Positions 39,176 to 48,575 of a stretch of 64,000 nucleotides of DNA are shown piece after piece. This stretch comes from Azoarcus sp. Its GTDB lineage: Bacteria > Pseudomonadota > Gammaproteobacteria > Burkholderiales > Rhodocyclaceae. The position numbers were made by a program, and so were the translations under genes. The stretch spans positions 62,001 through 126,000 of the forward strand of contig JAUSOD010000106.1 of the NCBI GenBank assembly GCA_030656215.1. The letters are read 5' to 3'. The notes beneath the pieces were generated by a model. The model saw only the letters and a list, made by a program, of their open reading frames with translations. It was not told where the DNA came from and searched no databases. The first letter of the stretch is position 1. Every line of letters starts with the position of its first letter.

Positions 39176-40090
39176 ATGCAACGGAAGATTATCCGTCGCC
39201 GGGTCGACGGTGTGCTGCTGCTCGACAAGCCCACCGGGGTGACTTCGAATGGTGCGTTACAGACGGCCCGCCGTTTGTTGAACGCGGCAAAGGCAGGTCA
39301 CACCGGTACCCTTGACCCGATGGCGAGTGGCTTGTTGCCTCTGACCTTTGGCGAAGCCACCAAGTTTTCGCAGATGCTGCTCGACGCCGACAAGGCCTAC
39401 GAGGCAGGCGTGCAACTTGGCGTCGATACCGATACGGGCGACGCCGAGGGGCAGGTGTTGGCGACGAATCCGGTCGCGGTTGACGAGGCGCAGCTTCGGG
39501 CGGTGCTCGAGCGCTTTGTTGGCGACATCGAGCAGGTGCCGCCAATGTACTCCGCGCTCAAGCGTAACGGAAAGCCGCTGTACGAATATGCTCGTGCAGG
39601 TATCGAGGTCGAGCGCAGTGCCCGTCGGATCCGGATCGCGGCAATTGAACTGGTTTCCTTCGACGGCAGCCGTTTTACCATACGCGTCGATTGCAGCAAG
39701 GGAACCTACATTCGCACCTTGGCAATGGATATCGGTGCGGCGCTGGGCTGTGGGGCGCACCTGTGTGCCTTGCGCCGGACGCGGATCGGCGAGTTCGTCA
39801 TCGCCGAGGGTATTCCGCTCAGTCAGCTCGAGGAGGTGGAAGGTGAGGCCCGGGATGCACTTCTGGCGCCTGCCGATACGCTGGTGAGCGCGTTTCCGCG
39901 GATCGACCTGGATGCCGCTCAGGCGGCGCTCATGCTGCATGGACAGCCCCTGAGCCTGCAGGAGCAAGGGCAGGGTTTTGCCCGCATATATGGTCCGGAA
40001 GCCTTTCTCGGTCTTGCCGAATGGAAGGTGGATGGCAAATTGTGGGCGAAGCGCCTCATCGCAACCGGTGAGGCGAATCAAAATACGTGA
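39176..40090 (+). CDS. truB: tRNA pseudouridine 55 synthase TruB
   Basis: A 304-residue enzyme from ATG 39176: GVLLLDKPTGVTSNGAL, then the catalytic loop KAGHTGTLDPMASGLLP with the active Asp near residue 46, PPMYSALKRNGKPLYEYAR, and a C-terminal PUA-like domain. It modifies U55 in the T loop of tRNAs. A TTG at 39167 could add three residues. It ends 78 bases before rpsO, whose own promoter starts immediately after. Confidence 0.95.
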   Translation: MQRKIIRRRVDGVLLLDKPTGVTSNGALQTARRLLNAAKAGHTGTLDPMASGLLPLTFGEATKFSQMLLDADKAYEAGVQLGVDTDTGDAEGQVLATNPVAVDEAQLRAVLERFVGDIEQVPPMYSALKRNGKPLYEYARAGIEVERSARRIRIAAIELVSFDGSRFTIRVDCSKGTYIRTLAMDIGAALGCGAHLCALRRTRIGEFVIAEGIPLSQLEEVEGEARDALLAPADTLVSAFPRIDLDAAQAALMLHGQPLSLQEQGQGFARIYGPEAFLGLAEWKVDGKLWAKRLIATGEANQNT

Positions 40091-40096
40091 TTTTGA

Positions 40097-40126
40097 TTGA
40101 AATTTTGGTGCGGCATTGGGTATAAT
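40097..40126 (+). promoter_or_regulatory. rpsO promoter
   Basis: TTGAAA (40097-40102), 18-base spacer, and a perfect TATAAT (40121-40126). The start would be near 40133, about 36 bases before the rpsO ATG. This lets rpsO and pnp be made apart from the nusA-infB operon. Confidence 0.75.
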
Positions 40127-40168
40127 CCACCGCTTCTGATTGGTCGAACGAAAAGAGTAAACACGCAC

Positions 40169-40438
40169 ATGTCTCTCGATATTGCAACCAAAGCGCAAGT
40201 TGTCACCGATTACCAGCGCGCGCCGGGTGATACCGGTTCGCCGGAAGTTCAGGTCGCACTGCTGACTGCCCGTATCAACGGCCTGACTGGTCATTTCAAG
40301 GAACACGGCAAGGATCATCACTCCCGCCGCGGTCTGTTGAAGATGGTCAGCCAGCGTCGCAAGCTGCTCGACTACCTGAAGGGTCGGAACGCCGATGGCT
40401 ACCGCAGCCTGATCGAACGTCTGGGCCTGCGCAAGTAA
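40169..40438 (+). CDS. rpsO: 30S ribosomal protein S15
   Basis: An 89-residue protein, the exact usual length. It contains [37 protein letters not shown], the hallmark of S15, and ends ERLGLRK. ATG 40169 is preferred over an open upstream extension because S15 begins MSLD. S15 binds the central domain of 16S rRNA. It is followed by a strong terminator at 40493-40536, then pnp. Confidence 0.98.
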   Translation: MSLDIATKAQVVTDYQRAPGDTGSPEVQVALLTARINGLTGHFKEHGKDHHSRRGLLKMVSQRRKLLDYLKGRNADGYRSLIERLGLRK

Positions 40439-40492
40439 GTCGCTGTTCGTGATCAGCCCGACAGCGCCCGAAACGGCGGCCTGAGCAAGAGA

Positions 40493-40536
40493 AGCCGGAG
40501 CGACCTTCACAGGTCGTGCCGGCTTTGTTGTTTTTT
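40493..40536 (+). terminator. hairpin terminator between rpsO and pnp
   Basis: AGCCGGAGCGACCT (40493-40506), loop TCAC, AGGTCGTGCCGGCT (40511-40524), one A-T mismatch column aside a 13-pair stem, then a T-rich tract TTGTTGTTTTTT. In E. coli the rpsO-pnp gap also holds a terminator and RNase III site. Confidence 0.8.
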
Positions 40537-40601
40537 GGGCTCGGGTTTTGGTCGCTCCTGCAGTTGTTGTTCGCTGCATTCATTGATTAAAGGAATTCAC
40601 T

Positions 40602-42704
40602 TTGCCTACCTCCATCAAGAAAGTCTTCGCTTACGGTGCGCACACCGTTACCCTCGAGACCGGCGAGATTGCTCGTCAGGCCGGTGGTGCAGTCATCGTC
40701 AATATGGACGACACCGTGGTTCTGGCGACGGTCGTCGCGGCCAAGGATGCCAAGCCCGGTCAGGATTTCTTCCCGCTTACCGTTGATTACGTAGAAAAGT
40801 TCTATGCTGCCGGGCGCATCCCCGGTGGTTTCTTCAAGCGCGAAGGTCGTCCGACCGAGAAAGAGATTCTGACTTGCCGTCTGATCGATCGTCCGATCCG
40901 GCCGCTGTTTCCGGAAGGCTTCTACAACGAAGTCCAGGTCATCGTCACGGTGCTGTCGCTGAACCCTGAAATTGATTCCGACATCCCGGCGATGCTCGGC
41001 GCTTCCGCCGCGCTGGCAATCTCCGGCATTCCGTTTGACGGCCCGATAGGTGCCGCCCGGGTGGGTTACCTCGGTGGCCAGTACCTGCTCAATCCGACCG
41101 CCGAAGAGCTCAAGACCAGCGAGCTCAACCTCGTCGTGGCGGGTACCGAGGCTGCAGTGCTGATGGTCGAGTCCGAAGCGCGCGAACTGTCCGAAGAGGT
41201 CATGCTTGGCGCCGTGGTATTCGGTCATGACCAGCTCCAGCATGCGATCCGGGCGATCAACGAACTGGTCGAGCTTGCCGGCAAGCCGGAATGGAACTGG
41301 CAGCCGCCTGCGCGCAATGAAGCGCTGATCGCGCGCATTGCAGAACTGGCCAAGGACGAGCTCGAGCAGGCCTTTAATATCACCAGCAAGCAGGCGCGCA
41401 GCGAACGGGTCAACGAGATCCGCAAGCGCACCGTCGCAGCCGTGACCGAGGGGCTGGACAGCCCGCCGGCGCTGAACGAAGTGAAAGACATCTTCTTCAA
41501 TCTCGAGTCCGGTATCGTCCGTAGCCGTATCCTGAACGGCGAACCCCGCATCGACGGTCGCGACACCCGCACCGTGCGTCCGATCGAGATCCGTACCGGC
41601 GTGTTGCCGCGTGCCCATGGCTCGGCGCTGTTCACCCGGGGTGAGACCCAGGCGCTGGTGGTGGCGACCTTGGGGACCGGTCGTGACGAGCAGATCATCG
41701 ATGCGATCGCTGGCGAGTATCGCGAAAACTTCATGCTGCACTACAACTTCCCGCCGTTCTGCACCGGTGAAACTGGTCGTTTCGGCGCAACCAAGCGCCG
41801 TGAAGTCGGCCATGGTCGCCTGGCCAAGCGTGCGCTGATCGCTGCGCTGCCCAATCCGGAAGACTTTAGCTACACCGTGCGTCTGGTGTCCGAAATCACC
41901 GAGTCCAATGGTTCCAGTTCGATGGCTTCGGTGTGCGGCGGTTCGCTCGCACTGATGGACGCAGGCGTGCCGATGAAGGCACACGTTGCCGGCATCGCCA
42001 TGGGCCTGATCAAGGAAGGCAACCGCTTTGCGGTGCTGACCGACATCCTGGGTGACGAGGATCACCTCGGCGACATGGACTTCAAGGTTGCCGGTACCGA
42101 GAACGGGGTCACCGCGCTGCAGATGGACATCAAGATCCAGGGCATCACCAAGGAGATCATGAAGGTCGCGCTGTCGCAGGCTGGCGTGGGTCGTCTGCAC
42201 ATCCTGGGCTTGATGAAACAGTCGCTGGATACGGCCCGTGGCGAGGTGTCCGAGTTCGCACCGCGCATGATCACGATCAAGATCAACCCGGAAAAAATCC
42301 GTGATGTGATCGGCAAGGGTGGTGCGGTCATTCGTGGCCTGCAGGAAGAGACCGGCGCCGTGATCGAGATCCAGGACGACGGCAATGTCACCATCTCCTG
42401 CGTCAGCTCCGAAGGCGCTCAGGCCGCCAAGGCCCGTATCGAGGCCATCACGGCCGAGGTCGAAGTGGGCAAGGTCTACGACGGTACGGTTGTTCGTCTG
42501 CTCGACTTTGGTGCCATCGTGAATATCATGCCGGGCCGCGACGGTCTGCTGCATGTTTCGCAGATCGCCAACGAGCGCGTGAATAACGTGGCTGACTACG
42601 TCAAGGAAGGCCAGGCGGTGCGCGTCAAGGTGCTGGAGACCGACGAGCGCGGCAAGATCCGTCTCAGCATGAAGGCTTTGCTTGAGCAGCAGTCCGCAAG
42701 CTGA
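40602..42704 (+). CDS. pnp: polyribonucleotide nucleotidyltransferase (PNPase)
   Basis: A 700-residue phosphorolytic 3'-5' exoribonuclease: two RNase PH domains (about 10-225 and 310-540; [13 protein letters not shown], then [13 protein letters not shown] and [16 protein letters not shown]), KH domain (about 555-615, [15 protein letters not shown]) and S1 domain (about 620-690). It degrades mRNA, usually with RNase E. The start is TTG at 40602 with AAAGGA 7 bases upstream; E. coli pnp also starts at TTG. Confidence 0.96.
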   Translation: MPTSIKKVFAYGAHTVTLETGEIARQAGGAVIVNMDDTVVLATVVAAKDAKPGQDFFPLTVDYVEKFYAAGRIPGGFFKREGRPTEKEILTCRLIDRPIRPLFPEGFYNEVQVIVTVLSLNPEIDSDIPAMLGASAALAISGIPFDGPIGAARVGYLGGQYLLNPTAEELKTSELNLVVAGTEAAVLMVESEARELSEEVMLGAVVFGHDQLQHAIRAINELVELAGKPEWNWQPPARNEALIARIAELAKDELEQAFNITSKQARSERVNEIRKRTVAAVTEGLDSPPALNEVKDIFFNLESGIVRSRILNGEPRIDGRDTRTVRPIEIRTGVLPRAHGSALFTRGETQALVVATLGTGRDEQIIDAIAGEYRENFMLHYNFPPFCTGETGRFGATKRREVGHGRLAKRALIAALPNPEDFSYTVRLVSEITESNGSSSMASVCGGSLALMDAGVPMKAHVAGIAMGLIKEGNRFAVLTDILGDEDHLGDMDFKVAGTENGVTALQMDIKIQGITKEIMKVALSQAGVGRLHILGLMKQSLDTARGEVSEFAPRMITIKINPEKIRDVIGKGGAVIRGLQEETGAVIEIQDDGNVTISCVSSEGAQAAKARIEAITAEVEVGKVYDGTVVRLLDFGAIVNIMPGRDGLLHVSQIANERVNNVADYVKEGQAVRVKVLETDERGKIRLSMKALLEQQSAS

Positions 42705-42724
42705 TTGCTTGATTGCCAAGTACT

Positions 42725-42752
42725 AAAAAAGGACGCTTCGGCGTCCTTTTTT
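42725..42752. terminator. bidirectional terminator between pnp and dksA
   Basis: AAAAAAGGACGC, loop TTCG, GCGTCCTTTTTT: a 12-pair perfect stem with a stable tetraloop, an A run on one side and a T run on the other. It can end transcripts from both converging genes. Confidence 0.9.
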
Positions 42753-42800
42753 CATGATCGATCCAGGTCCTTGCCGTGACCCGCGTCGCCGCCAGGATGC

Positions 42801-43226
42801 CTACCGTGCCATCTGGCGCTCGCGGAGCTCTTCCAGCGTCTTGCAGTCGATGCACAGCGTCGCGGTTGGCCGAGCTTCAAGTCGCTTCAGGCCGATTTCA
42901 ACACCGCAGCTGTCGCAGTAGCCATACTCGCCTTCCCTGATCCTGCCGAGGGCCTCGTCGATCTTCTTGATGAGCTTGCGCTCCCTGTCCCGGTTGCGCA
43001 GTTCCAGGGCCATGTCGGACTCCTGGCTGGCACGATCGTTGGGGTCGGCAAAGACGGTTGTTTCGTCCTGCATCGCGTGCACGGTGCGCTCGATATCTTC
43101 CATGAGCTCCTGTTTGAGCGATGTCAGCATCGCGCGGAAGTGCGCAGCCTGACTGCTGCTCATGTACTCCTCATCGGGAGCCGGGCTGTAGGGCGGGAAC
43201 TGTTTGTGCAGAAGGTCTTCGGGCAT
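42801..43226 (-). CDS. dksA: RNA polymerase-binding transcription factor DksA
   Basis: A 141-residue protein: coiled-coil domain (about 20-105) with the tip Asp residues in FADPNDRASQESD, then a zinc finger C-X2-C-X17-C-X2-C (YCDSCG to LCIDCK). DksA works with ppGpp at rRNA and tRNA promoters and in stringent control. The length is near that of E. coli DksA (151), and all four cysteines are present. It ends opposite pnp. Confidence 0.95.
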   Translation of the reverse strand: MPEDLLHKQFPPYSPAPDEEYMSSSQAAHFRAMLTSLKQELMEDIERTVHAMQDETTVFADPNDRASQESDMALELRNRDRERKLIKKIDEALGRIREGEYGYCDSCGVEIGLKRLEARPTATLCIDCKTLEELRERQMAR

Positions 43227-43364
43227 GACTGCGGTTCCGTTTCTGGTCGAAGAATGAGGGGAGGAAGGCGATTAAATAGCAGAAAACATTTGCCTCAGCA
43301 AGGCTCCCAATACTCGTCCCGATACACCGGATAATGTCCAATCTGTGTGATTTGAACGAAAGAT

Positions 43365-43391
43365 TTGACGTCCGGGGAAAGTGTCTGTAAT
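43365..43391 (+). promoter_or_regulatory. promoter of the tRNA cluster
   Basis: TTGACG (43365-43370) and TGTAAT (43386-43391, 15-base spacer); TAATCT at 43388 would give 17. A GC-rich discriminator (GCGCG) follows, as in stringently controlled stable RNA promoters. The first tRNA starts at 43404. Confidence 0.5.
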
Positions 43392-43403
43392 CTGCGCGTC
43401 TCT

Positions 43404-43480
43404 CGGGGTGTAGCGCAGCCTGGTAGCGCATCTGCTTTGGGAGCAGAGGGTCGTGAGTTCGAATCCCACCACCCCGACCA
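43404..43480 (+). tRNA. tRNA-Pro (anticodon TGG)
   Basis: A 77-base cloverleaf with CCA encoded. Acceptor arms CGGGGTG and CACCCCG pair, the anticodon loop TTTGGGA between TCTGC and GCAGA reads TGG, and the T loop is GTTCGAATC. Confidence 0.97.
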
Positions 43481-43506
43481 GCTTCACCCCCCGATGCCCG
43501 CGGGAT

Positions 43507-43583
43507 CTGCCCGTAGCTCAATCGGATAGAGCACCGGCCTTCTAAGCCGGGGGTTGCAGGTTCGATTCCTGCCGGGCAGGCCA
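43507..43583 (+). tRNA. tRNA-Arg (anticodon TCT)
   Basis: A 77-base cloverleaf with CCA encoded. Acceptor arms CTGCCCG and CGGGCAG pair, the anticodon loop CTTCTAA between CCGGC and GCCGG reads TCT, and the T loop is GTTCGATTC. It decodes AGA/AGG, rare codons in this GC-rich genome. Confidence 0.97.
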
Positions 43584-43626
43584 GAGACAGTTATCCGGGC
43601 CTTGTTTTTGACAGGGCCCAGACGGT

Positions 43627-43703
43627 GGCGGCATTAGCTCAGTTGGTAGAGCGTTGGATTGTGGCTCCAAAGGTCACCGGTTCAAAACCGGTATGTCGCC
43701 CCA
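43627..43703 (+). tRNA. tRNA-His (anticodon GTG)
   Basis: Acceptor arms GCGGCAT (43628-43634) and ATGTCGC pair with one G-T. The G at 43627 faces the discriminator C at 43700, the encoded G-1 typical of bacterial tRNA-His. The anticodon loop TTGTGGC reads GTG, and CCA is encoded (43701-43703). Confidence 0.97.
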
Positions 43704-43730
43704 AGCTACAGATGGGCTTATCGCCCAGAG

Positions 43731-43757
43731 AAAACCGCCCGAAAGGGCGGTTTTTTT
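43731..43757 (+). terminator. terminator of the tRNA cluster
   Basis: AAAACCGCCC, loop GAAA, GGGCGGTTTT followed by more T: a 10-pair stem with a GNRA loop and T run directly after tRNA-His. Confidence 0.9.
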
Positions 43758-43869
43758 ATTCTATGTCAATACCTGCCCCTGTCCGCCCGACTAGTATTTC
43801 TCGATCGCGATGAATGGCGGCAAGACATCCCGTGGCAGTTCCGCCAACGGAATTTTTCGCCCATGCGAC

Positions 43870-43896
43870 TTAAGTTCCCGGTTCGTCAGTCGTTAA
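43870..43896 (+). promoter_or_regulatory. sigma-28 (FliA) type promoter for the second chemoreceptor
   Basis: TTAAGTTC (43870-43877), 11 bases, GTCGTTAA (43889-43896): 6/8 matches in each block to TAAAGTTT-N11-GCCGATAA, exact spacing. The GTG start of the chemoreceptor is 62 bases downstream. Confidence 0.55.
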
Positions 43897-43958
43897 GTTC
43901 ATGTCATTTCCTGAAATCAAAACGCGCCAGTGCGTCCCGCGCACCATTGGAGTTCACC

Positions 43959-45599
43959 GTGAAAGCCAAATCGTCCATGTCCCTGCGCAACAAGCTGATC
44001 ACGCTCACGCTTGCGACGGTGGTCGGACTGTGCGTGCTTTTTGTCGTCGTCCTGATGAATCAGCGCGCCCAACTGCTGGGCGATCGACAGGAGAAGGTCC
44101 GCAACCTGGTGGAGGTTGCGCATGCGACCGTCACCCATTTCGAGCAGCAGGCGGCGGCTGGCAAGCTGGACACGGCCGCGGCGCAGAAGGGCGCGATGGA
44201 TGCCTTGCGCGCGATGCGCTATGACAATATCGAGTACTTCTGGATCAATGATCTGAACGACACCATGATCATGCATCCGATCCGTGCCGATCTCGATGGC
44301 AAGAAACTTGATCAGTTCAAGGACAAGAACGGGAAGTTGCTCTTTGTCGAGTTCAACCGGGTGGTCGCGGCGCAGGGGGCGGGATTCGTTGATTATGTGT
44401 GGCCAAAACCGGGTTTTGACGAGCCGGTGCCCAAGATCTCCTACGTGAAGGGGTCGGCCGACTGGAAGTGGGTGGTGGGCAGCGGGATCTACATCGATGA
44501 CGTTGATGCCATTTTTCGGCGCAATGCCTTCGGCTTCCTGGTCTGGGGGCTGGGGATCGGCGGCTTCATTGCGATCTCGCTTGCACTTGTCGGACGCAAC
44601 CTGATCAGAACTCTGGGTGGCGACCCACAGTATGCTTCGCAGATCACGCGCAGGATCGCCGCGGGCGACCTGACGACCGAGGTTGAGTGTGCCCCGGGTG
44701 ACACCACCAGCGTGCTGGCCGGGATGAAGGAGATGCAACAGACGCTGCGCCAGATGATCGACGAGATCGTCAGAGGCGCGGAGCAACTTGCCTCGGCTTC
44801 GGCCCAGCTGTTGCGCGCATCGGAAGAGGTTGCGGTCCGTTCCGCCCAGCAAAGCGAGGCGGCGTCGTCGATGGCGGCGGCAGTCGAGGAGATGACCGTC
44901 AGCATCGGTCAGGTGGCGGAGAATGCCCATGAGGCGCATGCGATCTCGGTGCAGTCCGGCGATCTTTCCCACAAGGGCACGACGGTGATCCAGAGTGCCG
45001 CGACGGAGATGCACAAGCTTTCCCGCGCGGTGGAATCGTCCTCGGCGATCATCCAGGACCTGGGCCAGCAATCGAATCAGATCACCTCGATCGTCAATAC
45101 CATACGCGAGATCGCGGATCAGACTAATCTGCTCGCGCTCAATGCAGCCATCGAGGCGGCTCGTGCCGGCGAGCAGGGACGCGGCTTTGCGGTTGTCGCG
45201 GACGAAGTGCGCAAGCTAGCGGAGCGGACCAGCCTGTCCACTGCCGAAATTTCCGGCATGGTCGAGCGGATCCAGAATGGCACCCGAAATGCCGTGACCA
45301 GCATGGAGACCGGGGTCCGCCAGGCCAGCGCGGGGGTCGATCTGGCCACGCAGGCGGGGGCCTCGATTACCGAGATCCGTGACGGGGCGACGCGGGTCAT
45401 GGAGGTGGTCAACAACATCTCCGACTCGATCCGCGAGCAGGGCACCGTATCCAGCGAGATTGCCCGCAGTATCGAGCACATCGCGCAGATGTCCGAAGAG
45501 AGTGCGCATGCGGTGCAAGATACCGCAGCGGCCGCGCGCCACATGCAGCAGCTATCGAGTTCGCTGCATACTGCGGTGAGCCGGTTCAAGCTCGGGTGA
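43959..45599 (+). CDS. methyl-accepting chemotaxis protein with single-Cache sensor
   Basis: A 546-residue chemoreceptor starting at GTG 43959 (GGAG six bases before it); ATG 43977 would be a shorter start. Order: membrane helix (about 13-33), periplasmic sCache-type domain (about 40-190, [15 protein letters not shown] and [14 protein letters not shown]), second membrane helix (about 190-210), HAMP starting at RTLGGDP, then the signalling domain with the highly conserved hairpin tip ([20 protein letters not shown]). There is no CheR-docking pentapeptide at the end (KLG). sCache_2-type domains often bind small carboxylates, but the ligand here is unknown. Confidence 0.92.
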   Translation: MKAKSSMSLRNKLITLTLATVVGLCVLFVVVLMNQRAQLLGDRQEKVRNLVEVAHATVTHFEQQAAAGKLDTAAAQKGAMDALRAMRYDNIEYFWINDLNDTMIMHPIRADLDGKKLDQFKDKNGKLLFVEFNRVVAAQGAGFVDYVWPKPGFDEPVPKISYVKGSADWKWVVGSGIYIDDVDAIFRRNAFGFLVWGLGIGGFIAISLALVGRNLIRTLGGDPQYASQITRRIAAGDLTTEVECAPGDTTSVLAGMKEMQQTLRQMIDEIVRGAEQLASASAQLLRASEEVAVRSAQQSEAASSMAAAVEEMTVSIGQVAENAHEAHAISVQSGDLSHKGTTVIQSAATEMHKLSRAVESSSAIIQDLGQQSNQITSIVNTIREIADQTNLLALNAAIEAARAGEQGRGFAVVADEVRKLAERTSLSTAEISGMVERIQNGTRNAVTSMETGVRQASAGVDLATQAGASITEIRDGATRVMEVVNNISDSIREQGTVSSEIARSIEHIAQMSEESAHAVQDTAAAARHMQQLSSSLHTAVSRFKLG

Positions 45600-45606
45600 G
45601 TTCGTG

Positions 45607-45641
45607 GGGACGCAGCGCATCCTCGGGATGTGCCACGTCCC
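45607..45641. terminator. long hairpin between converging genes
   Basis: GGGACG-CA-GCGCATCC, loop TCG, GGATGTGC-CA-CGTCCC: 14 pairs around a CA/CA internal mismatch. It has no T run, so it could be a factor-aided terminator for the chemoreceptor gene and the opposite methyltransferase gene. Confidence 0.45.
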
Positions 45642-45647
45642 GCTCGA

Positions 45648-46523
45648 TCAGGGCTTGAACGCCAGTCCAAAACCGCCGTGTCGGAAGAAGCGCGCCAGAT
45701 CGCGGAAGTCGTATTGCTGGCGTGGGCTGAGTGCGGCGTAGCTCGCGCGTGCGGCCGCACGGGTGACGGCACGCGGCTCATGTGACCGGGCGCTGCGGAT
45801 GGCAATCAGGAGCGGAACCAGAAAAGTCCGTTTGATCTGCACCCCATTGCCAAACGGTGCGGCGGCATGCCGGATCTCACCGAGGCTGAATGCGGCCCGC
45901 AGCGAGTTGTAGTAGTCCTCGGTGAATGGCTCGGGCTGCGTGGCCCTGCGTTCGGTGGCGAAGAAGTGTTGTGTCGCCTCGCGCTTGAGCCGCCCGAAAT
46001 CCACCAGGTAGACGCCGCCGCCCGGTTTCAGGATGCGTTTCGCCTCCATCAGGGTGCGTTCGAGTGCTGCCACGTCGGCCAGGTGATGAAGTGACATGGT
46101 GGAGATCACCACGTCGGCGGACGCGGTCTCGACGGTGCCGAGCGCGCTCATGTCATCGTGGCGCAGTTCGACATTGTGCAGCTGCTGACGAGCGAGGGTT
46201 TCGCCGGCGAGCACGAGCATCGAATCGGCAGCGTCGATGCCGACGAAGCGGCAGTCCGGGTTGAGCCGCGCGATCAGCGCGAGCTGGTTGGCCGGTCCGC
46301 AGCCAAGGTCCACCACCTGCGCGCCGGCCGGGATGACGGCACTGGCCTGAATCGCATGGTAGAGATAGGTGTGGGCGAGAATGCCGTCCTCCCGCCCCGC
46401 CTGCATGAAGGATGCCGCGCTGGCAGCGTCTGCCATCAACAGTGCGGGTTCCGGGACGCGTGGCTGGCGCTGGCGCGAACACAGGTCCAGCGCCAGATTC
46501 AACAGCAGGGCCGGACTAGGCAT
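45648..46523 (-). CDS. class I SAM-dependent methyltransferase
   Basis: A 291-residue protein with the SAM-binding glycine loop VVDLGCGPANQLAL (about 69-82), an acidic residue in FVGIDAADSM and the post-motif STMSLHHLADV, then LKPGGGVYLVDFGR. It is of the ubiquinone/menaquinone-methylase-like group, but the substrate cannot be assigned. Its start overlaps the end of the Epd-like gene by 8 bases, so the two are co-transcribed. Confidence 0.85.
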   Translation of the reverse strand: MPSPALLLNLALDLCSRQRQPRVPEPALLMADAASAASFMQAGREDGILAHTYLYHAIQASAVIPAGAQVVDLGCGPANQLALIARLNPDCRFVGIDAADSMLVLAGETLARQQLHNVELRHDDMSALGTVETASADVVISTMSLHHLADVAALERTLMEAKRILKPGGGVYLVDFGRLKREATQHFFATERRATQPEPFTEDYYNSLRAAFSLGEIRHAAAPFGNGVQIKRTFLVPLLIAIRSARSHEPRAVTRAAARASYAALSPRQQYDFRDLARFFRHGGFGLAFKP

Positions 46524-47595
46524 CGGTCCGGCTCCGCTTGCCGGGCAGACTCAGCCAGTGGCGGGTGACATCGAGCATGCGGTTGGCAAAGCCCCATTCG
46601 TTGTCGAACCACACCAGCAGATTCACCATGCGCGGCCCGCAGGAGCGCGTCTGGCTGCCGTCGACGATGGCCGAGTGGGCGTCGTGATTGAAGTCGATCG
46701 ACGCGTGGGTTTCGTCCGACCAGGCGATCAGGGCGGTGTAGGGGCCGTCGGCCGCCTGTTTCAGCAGGGCATTGATCTGCGCTGCGCTGGCGTCCCGGCT
46801 CAGGGTCAGCACCATGTCGATCGCGGATACGTTGTGGGTCGGCACCCGGATTGCCTTGGCGTGCACGCGGCCGGCCAGTTCGGGCAGCAGCCGCTCCACG
46901 CCGCGCGCCAGGCCGGTCGATACCGGGATGATCGACTGCATCGCTGAACGGGTACGGCGCAGATCCGAGTGATGATAGCCGTCGATCAGCGGCTGGTCGT
47001 TCATCGCCGAGTGCAGCGTGGTGAGCAGCACCTGCTCCAGGCCCAATTCGCGGTGCAGCAGATCGAGTACCGGTACCACGGCGTTGGTGGTGCAGGAGGC
47101 GTTGGAGACGAGACGCTCGCTGCCGCTCAGGCTTGCATGGTTGATGCCGAACACCACGGTTGCATCCACGTCGGCGGCACTGTTGCCCGGCTGCGATAGC
47201 AGCAGCCGGGGGCAGCCAGCGTCGAGGAAGCGCTGCAGCGCGTCACGGTCGCCGTATTGCCCCGAGCACTCCACTACCAGGTCCAATTCCAGTCCGGCCC
47301 AGTCCACGCCTTCCGGGGTGGTGGCGTGGGATACGGCGATCATCTCGTCGTCGATCAGCAAGGCGTCGTCATCGGCCATCACGCGGCCCGGAAAACGGCC
47401 ATGCGTGGAGTCGAAGCGGGTCAGGTAAGCGATGCTGGCCAGATCGGCCGGCTCGTTGATTGCGACCACGCGGAACCGGTCGCGCAGCCCGGATTCATGC
47501 AGCGCGCGGAGAAAGCAGCGACCGATGCGGCCGTAGCCGTTGATGGCGATGCGGATCGGGGTGGTGCGGGTTGAAACCACGTTCGGGCCTGCCAT
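46516..47595 (-). CDS. epd: erythrose-4-phosphate / glyceraldehyde-3-phosphate dehydrogenase family protein
   Basis: A 359-residue GAPDH-fold dehydrogenase: NAD-binding INGYGRIGRCFLRAL (about 14-28), catalytic Cys in SNASCTTNAVVP and His in TTLHSAMNDQ. The HSAMNDQPLIDGYHHSDLRRTR stretch resembles Epd more than glycolytic GAPDH, which has HAYTNDQ. Epd makes 4-phosphoerythronate for pyridoxal phosphate synthesis. A GAPDH role is possible and sequence alone does not separate them. Confidence 0.8.
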   Translation of the reverse strand: MAGPNVVSTRTTPIRIAINGYGRIGRCFLRALHESGLRDRFRVVAINEPADLASIAYLTRFDSTHGRFPGRVMADDDALLIDDEMIAVSHATTPEGVDWAGLELDLVVECSGQYGDRDALQRFLDAGCPRLLLSQPGNSAADVDATVVFGINHASLSGSERLVSNASCTTNAVVPVLDLLHRELGLEQVLLTTLHSAMNDQPLIDGYHHSDLRRTRSAMQSIIPVSTGLARGVERLLPELAGRVHAKAIRVPTHNVSAIDMVLTLSRDASAAQINALLKQAADGPYTALIAWSDETHASIDFNHDAHSAIVDGSQTRSCGPRMVNLLVWFDNEWGFANRMLDVTRHWLSLPGKRSRTDA

Positions 47596-47717
47596 GGAAG
47601 AGTAATGGACAAGCGCCGGATTCTACAGGCGAAGTGAGCTCAGTCGCAGCATGGCGGCGGCGGGCAAAGCTTGCTGACGAGGTCTTCAAACCGGCCCGAC
47701 AACACCCGCGACGGCGT

Positions 47718-48512
47718 TCAGGCAGGTTCGACCGCCTCGTGTCCGGGGTGCCCCATCAGCACCGGGTGCAAGTCGACGACGGTTCCCACCACGATCAGGC
47801 TCGGCGTTTTCAGCGCCGCTGCGCGCACGTCTGCCGACAGCATGGCCAGCGTGCTGGTCACGATGCGCTGCCGCGGAGTGGTGGCGGCATGGACCACCGC
47901 TGCCGGGGTGCTGCCCGGCAGCCCATGCGTGATCAGTTCGCGGCAGATGATTTCCAGCGCACCGAGGCCCATGTAGATCACCACCGTCTGATGCGGGCGG
48001 GCGAGGGCGGTCCAGTCGAGATCAACCGTGTTCTCCTTCAGGTGACCGGTGGCAAACACCACGGTCTGAGCGTGGTCGCGGTGGGTGAGCGGAATGCCCG
48101 TACAGGCGGCCATGCCGGCCGCGGCGGTGACACCGGGAACCACTTCACAGGCGATGCCACAGGCCACGAGCCGCTGCATTTCTTCGCCGCCCCGGCCGAA
48201 AATGAACGGATCACCCCCCTTGAGTCGGACCACGTTCAAGCCCCGACGCGCCAGATCGACCAGCAACTCATTGATCTCATCCTGCGGCAAGGCGTGGTTG
48301 CCCGCCTTCTTGCCGGCGTAGATAAGCCGTGCCGAGGGCTTGGCGAGATCAAGAATGGCCTCGCCGACGAGCTGGTCGTAGACGATCGCATCCGCTTCCG
48401 CGATGCGTCTGGCAGCCCGCAGTGTGAGGAGTTCGGGGTCGCCGGGGCCTGCTCCGACCAGTGCGACCTTGCCTGTGCCGTGTCCGCCATGATTGTTCGA
48501 TCGCATATCCAT
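47718..48512 (-). CDS. nirE: uroporphyrinogen-III C-methyltransferase for heme d1 synthesis
   Basis: A 264-residue SUMT: VALVGAGPGDPELLTLRA near the N-terminus, VVRLKGGDPFIFGRGGEE, VVPGVTAAAGMAA, TGIPLTHRDHAQTVVFATGH and the late PSLIVVGTVV. It adds two methyl groups to uroporphyrinogen III to give precorrin-2, the first step to siroheme and heme d1. ATG 48512 follows GGGGAAG; the frame is open further up but without similarity. It is divergent from nirS across the FNR/DNR box, so NirE is the better name; CobA/CysG-type function in siroheme synthesis is possible too. Confidence 0.88.
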   Translation of the reverse strand: MDMRSNNHGGHGTGKVALVGAGPGDPELLTLRAARRIAEADAIVYDQLVGEAILDLAKPSARLIYAGKKAGNHALPQDEINELLVDLARRGLNVVRLKGGDPFIFGRGGEEMQRLVACGIACEVVPGVTAAAGMAACTGIPLTHRDHAQTVVFATGHLKENTVDLDWTALARPHQTVVIYMGLGALEIICRELITHGLPGSTPAAVVHAATTPRQRIVTSTLAMLSADVRAAALKTPSLIVVGTVVDLHPVLMGHPGHEAVEPA

Positions 48513-48575
48513 TTTTCTTCCCCACCTGGCCGTTGGCATGGAACCCACTCTATCAGCAGGGATGAAGTGCTGAAT

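Noticed and set aside
36554-39181. 875-codon minus-strand reading frame opposite infB
   Set aside because: Complementary to IF-2 and RbfA coding regions with biased composition and no recognisable domain.
40587-42719. 710-codon minus-strand reading frame opposite pnp
   Set aside because: Antisense of PNPase, full of His, Asp and Leu from reversed codons. Long mirror frames are common in high-GC DNA.
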